A stretch of DNA of 64,000 nt from Humitalea sp050632385. Lineage in GTDB: Bacteria; Pseudomonadota; Alphaproteobacteria; Acetobacterales; Acetobacteraceae. The notes beneath the pieces are model-generated. The model was not told the DNA's origin. It worked only from the letters and a program-made list of their open reading frames with translations, and did no database searches. Of the stretch, positions 59,993 to 64,000 are shown one piece after another. The position numbers and the translations under genes are program-made. The first letter of the stretch is position 1, and each line of letters starts with the position of its first letter. The stretch lies in NCBI RefSeq assembly GCF_050632385.1, contig NZ_CP192599.1, forward strand, positions 3,844,001 to 3,908,000, read 5' to 3'.

Positions 59993-60910
59993 ATGCCAGC
60001 CCGGGCCACGATCAGGCATCTTTCGCCGGAGATGGTGCGGCGGATCACGCTCGGCGCCGAGAAGCTGGGCGATCGTGGCCGCGCGGTCGCCAGCCTGTTG
60101 CTGTCGAACCCCGCGGAAGTCGCGTTGCTGACGGCGACGAAGGTCGCGGAACGGTTGCAGGTCAGCGAGTCCACCGTGGTGCGTTTCGCCCAGGCGATCG
60201 GCTACACCGGCTATCCGGATTTGCGGCGCGACTTGCAGGAACACGTCCGCCAGTATCTCAGCCAGATCGGCCGCATGGAGGTGACGCCGGCGACACGCGG
60301 GCAAGGCGTGGCGCAGGCGTCGCTGGAACGCGACCTGGACAATCTGCGCAGCACGATGGAGCAACTCGACCAGACGCAGATGCGCGCCGCCGTGCGCATG
60401 CTGGGCGAGGCGCGGCGCGTCTATGTCTTCGGCGTCCGCAGCGTGTTTGGGCTGGCGGATATGCTGGCCTTCCATCTGCGGCATCTGGTCGAACAGCCGA
60501 TCATGATCGATCCCGCCCGCGGCATGCGGCTCGATCAACTCGCGGGCACCGGGCGTCGCGATGTGCTGATCGCGATGAGTTTTCCGCGTTATTCGCGCAT
60601 CGTCCATGGCGCCTTGCAGATCGTGCGGGAGCAAGGCGGGCGCACCGTGGTGTTCACCGATAGCCCGCTGTCGCCGCTCGCGACACTGGCCGATGCGCTG
60701 TTCACGGTCAGCACGAAAAGCACCTATTTCGGCAATTCGCTTGTCGGTGCCTCGGCGATCGTCAATGCGCTGCTGTCGGAACTGTTGTCGGCCAACAAGG
60801 CGCGGTCGATGAAATCCTTCAAGGACTATGAGCGCTTCATCAGCGACGTCCGGCATATCGGCATCGATGGAGATGAGGATTCGCTGACCGAGTGGGATCC
60901 CCAGGGCTAG
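59993..60910 (+). CDS. MurR/RpiR-family transcriptional regulator
   Basis: A 305-residue regulator. The N-terminal RpiR helix-turn-helix (about residues 15-85) has TATKVAERLQVSESTVVRFAQAIGYTGYPDL. A SIS domain (about 130-265) follows, with VYVFGVRSVFGLADMLAFHL and VLIAMSFPRYSR, which normally binds a phosphosugar-like effector. It starts 2 bp after the aminotransferase stop, so it is probably the local regulator of the hydantoin genes. The effector is unknown. Confidence 0.88.
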   Translation: MPARATIRHLSPEMVRRITLGAEKLGDRGRAVASLLLSNPAEVALLTATKVAERLQVSESTVVRFAQAIGYTGYPDLRRDLQEHVRQYLSQIGRMEVTPATRGQGVAQASLERDLDNLRSTMEQLDQTQMRAAVRMLGEARRVYVFGVRSVFGLADMLAFHLRHLVEQPIMIDPARGMRLDQLAGTGRRDVLIAMSFPRYSRIVHGALQIVREQGGRTVVFTDSPLSPLATLADALFTVSTKSTYFGNSLVGASAIVNALLSELLSANKARSMKSFKDYERFISDVRHIGIDGDEDSLTEWDPQG

Positions 60911-60913
60911 GCC

Positions 60914-60953
60914 ATTTTCCGAGTCGTCAGATGAGTCCACCCGACTTGAAAAT
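60914..60953. terminator. Probable bidirectional terminator between convergent genes
   Basis: The arms 60914-60926 (starting ATTTTC) and 60942-60953 (ending GAAAAT) are complementary except for one bulge and one wobble, with a 15-nt loop. The AT-rich base gives a T-run on either strand. It fills most of the 46 bp between the RpiR-type and ScfR-type genes. Confidence 0.5.
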
Positions 60954-60956
60954 ACT

Positions 60957-62351
60957 CTAGCGCTTCGGCGCGAATTGGTAGGGCGCTGCACTCTCCTCCA
61001 GCGGGTCGAGCGCCAGGCGGTGTTCCAGTGGCGGGAAGGCGCGGCTGCGGCAATCCGGCCGGTCGCATAGCCGGCAGGACAGGCCGATCCCGACCGTCGC
61101 GGCGGCCAGGTCGATGCCATCGGCATAAACCATTTCCGCCGCGCGCCCGATGTCGCAGCCCATCGCCACGACGTGGATTGGCGCGGGTTCGCCCCAGGTT
61201 GCCGGCGCGCCCTGCACCGTGCGTGCGAAGCACAGGAAACGCGCGCCATCCGGCAGCGCCGCCACCTGCACCCGCAACGTCCCCGGCGTGGCAAAGGCGC
61301 CATGCACGATCCAGCGCGGGCAGGACCCGCCGTAGCGCGCGAAGGGAAACCCCGCCGCCGAAAACCGCTTGCCGACATTGCCAGCCGGATCGAGCCGCAG
61401 GAAGAAGAACGGCACGCCCCGCGCGCCGTCGCGCTGCAAGGTCGATAGCCGATGGCAGGCCTGTTCGAAGGACACGCCGAACCGCGCGGCCAATGCCTCC
61501 ACATCATGTCGCATCACCCGCGCGGCCGCGAGGAACGGGGCATAGGGCAGCAGCAACGCGCCGGCCGCGTAGTTCAGCAGCCCGACGCGCAGCAGGGCCG
61601 CGGCTTCGGTCGTGGTCGGGGCGGCCTGGGCGATCAACGCCTCCACCGCATCCCGCGCTTCCAGCAGCATCAGGTGAAACGCCATCTGGAATCCGCGGCT
61701 TTCGCGCGGCAGGGAATCCGACAGGTGTAGCCGGCGGGTTTCGGCGTCGTAGCGCCGGTGCGATGCGGTCAGGGGACCGACCTGCACGATGATGCCATGG
61801 CGCGTGCGCAGGCGTTCGGCGATCGCGTGGTTCATCTCGGCGGGTGTGACGCCGAGTTCCGCGACCAGCCGCTCGGCGGCCAGTTCCAACGTGGCAAAAT
61901 GGTTGGCGCGGTCGTGGAAGATGTCGCGCACCTCCTCCGTCGGCAGCAGCAGGCGGCGGCCGGTCGGCAGGGCGATGCCGCTCGCATCCTCCCGCGCCAC
62001 GCGGAAGGCGCGGTACAGGGCCAGCATCGCCCGCGCCGCATTGGGGGCCGATGCCGCGAGCGCGCGGACCTCCTCCTCTGGCACCTGGTCCAGCCCCAGC
62101 AGCGGGTCGGCCAGGACCTCCCGCAACCCCGCCTCCATCTGGCGTTCCTGATGGCCGGACAGGGTCGCGAGATCCGCCTCCAGCGCCTCGGTCAGCTTGA
62201 TCAGCAGCGCGGCGGTGACCGCCCGCTGATCGTGTTCGATCAGGTTGAGGTAGGAGGCGGAAATGCCCAGGCGCACCGCCAGGGCCTGCTGCGTCTGGCC
62301 GCGTTCGCTCCGTAGGCGACGGATCGTTCGGCCGATCATCGGGGGCGCCAT
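60957..62351 (-). CDS. ScfR/RamB-like XRE-family regulator of short-chain fatty acid/glyoxylate metabolism
   Basis: A 464-residue regulator; GAAGG lies 8 nt before the ATG at 62351. The N-terminal XRE helix-turn-helix (about 5-60) contains QTQQALAVRLGISASYLNLIE. An IrrE/ImmA-like middle domain and the DUF2083-type C-terminal domain follow, ending in a Cys-rich CRLCDRPDC segment. RamB in corynebacteria and related ScfR proteins control acetate and glyoxylate genes. Divergence from aceA makes that role very likely here. Confidence 0.87.
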   Translation of the reverse strand: MAPPMIGRTIRRLRSERGQTQQALAVRLGISASYLNLIEHDQRAVTAALLIKLTEALEADLATLSGHQERQMEAGLREVLADPLLGLDQVPEEEVRALAASAPNAARAMLALYRAFRVAREDASGIALPTGRRLLLPTEEVRDIFHDRANHFATLELAAERLVAELGVTPAEMNHAIAERLRTRHGIIVQVGPLTASHRRYDAETRRLHLSDSLPRESRGFQMAFHLMLLEARDAVEALIAQAAPTTTEAAALLRVGLLNYAAGALLLPYAPFLAAARVMRHDVEALAARFGVSFEQACHRLSTLQRDGARGVPFFFLRLDPAGNVGKRFSAAGFPFARYGGSCPRWIVHGAFATPGTLRVQVAALPDGARFLCFARTVQGAPATWGEPAPIHVVAMGCDIGRAAEMVYADGIDLAAATVGIGLSCRLCDRPDCRSRAFPPLEHRLALDPLEESAAPYQFAPKR

Positions 62352-62374
62352 TCTTTACAACCTTCACTGATTTT

Positions 62375-62395
62375 CGGTCTTTACAGTCAAGACCG
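62375..62395. promoter_or_regulatory. Dyad in the divergent ScfR-type/aceA promoter region
   Basis: CGGTCTT (62375-62381) and AAGACCG (62389-62395) pair exactly with a 7-nt spacer. CTTTACA also occurs twice as a direct repeat, at 62353 and 62379. The site lies 24 bp from the regulator start and 113 bp from the aceA start, suited to a regulator that controls itself and aceA. Confidence 0.45.
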
Positions 62396-62507
62396 TGACC
62401 GGATTGCGAGGCTTTCCTTCGAATACGGTGTGCTTTTGTGCGGAGCAAGGTCAATTCTTCACATGCAGGACGGGACAACCCGCCCCACCACCAGGAGAGA
62501 ATTTTCC

Positions 62508-63818
<1,311 letters not shown>

Positions 63819-63832
63819 AGGGAGACACGATC

Positions 63833-64000
63833 ATGAACAACGACCACGACGACGGCCTGGTGCATGCCCATACCTGGGCCTCCGAGCCACCCCGCCCGGG
63901 CCGCGCGCCCATCCGCCTGACCAACCCGCTGTCGATCCCGCAGCTGCCGGTCGCGCAGCCCGACCACGACGACGGGCTGGTGCACAGCCATGGCTGGGCC
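63833..64000 (+). CDS. Partial small His/Asp-rich repeat protein downstream of aceA
   Basis: An open frame begins at the ATG at 63833, 14 bp after the aceA stop and just after GGGAGACACG, and runs off the window. In the 56 visible residues a 13-residue motif occurs twice (residues 4-16 and 44-56): D-H-D-D-G-L-V-H-x-H-x-W-A, with a 120-nt period in the DNA. A Pro-rich linker lies between. I do not recognise a family. The clustered His and Asp could bind metal. Co-expression with aceA is likely. Confidence 0.6.
   Translation, partial: MNNDHDDGLVHAHTWASEPPRPGRAPIRLTNPLSIPQLPVAQPDHDDGLVHSHGWA

Overview
The window is about 70% G+C, densely packed with genes, and carries no rRNA, tRNA, CRISPR array or intact insertion sequence that I can see. 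The gene set (GlnD, a stand-alone MotA/MotB pair, three orphan Bug-type substrate-binding proteins, an ScfR-type regulator beside isocitrate lyase, a PlcP/Agt-like pair, DevBCA-like exporter genes) points to a soil or water alphaproteobacterium. Acetobacteraceae (Roseomonas-like) is my best guess; this is inference from gene style, not a database match. Layout. (1) 1-8.6 kb: the 3' part of glnD, a long foldback repeat, a PaaI-type thioesterase, motBA, then an orphan peptide-type binding protein, a nitroreductase, a CitE-like lyase and a low-GC membrane protein. (2) 8.9-13.3 kb: a tightly overlapped four-gene catabolic operon (amidohydrolase, Bug binding protein, enolase-superfamily dehydratase, EamA-like permease). 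(3) 13.4-21.4 kb: envelope functions: a Tim44-domain protein, an orphan Bug protein, a lipid kinase divergent from a PlcP-like phospholipase C and an Agt-like glycosyltransferase, then a lipid A block (DUF374 acyltransferase, waaA, lpxK). (4) 21.4-25.3 kb: a TetR-controlled DevBCA-type ABC exporter operon with a small membrane ORF. (5) 25.2-32.1 kb: a minus-strand dedA-xseA-M23 peptidase-small ORF run, purD with a second short copy of the foldback repeat behind it, and two overlapping unknown genes. (6) 32.2-36.7 kb: etfB-etfA-hbd-crotonase, a HIG1-like twin-membrane-helix protein and an Asp/Glu racemase homologue. (7) 36.8-44.5 kb: a peptide ABC transporter without ATPases, a TerB/DUF533 protein, a SYLF-domain protein, and a benzoylformate-decarboxylase-like gene joined to a Bug gene. 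(8) 44.6-60.9 kb: a large D-amino-acid/hydantoin region: TauD-type dioxygenase, a complete Opp/Dpp transporter, an N-acyl-D-amino-acid deacylase, then carbamoylase, hydantoin racemase, hydantoinase, a degenerate SDR, a class III aminotransferase and an RpiR regulator. (9) 61-64 kb: an ScfR/RamB-like regulator divergent from aceA (glyoxylate shunt), followed by the start of a small protein with a repeated D-H-D-D-G-L-V-H motif. How the parts work together. The hydantoin region reads as import of peptides or D-amino-acid derivatives, ring opening by the hydantoinase, racemisation of the hydantoin, removal of the carbamoyl group to a free D-amino acid, and possibly transamination. The PlcP/Agt/lipid-kinase group reads as diacylglycerol production, glycosylation and salvage, probably under phosphate control. 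The most unusual things I found are: the roughly 280 bp foldback repeat whose ends supply the TAG stop codons of two convergent genes; a crotonase lacking both catalytic glutamates; an SDR lacking the YxxxK motif; an Asp/Glu racemase lacking its second cysteine; and the H/D-rich repeat protein downstream of aceA.
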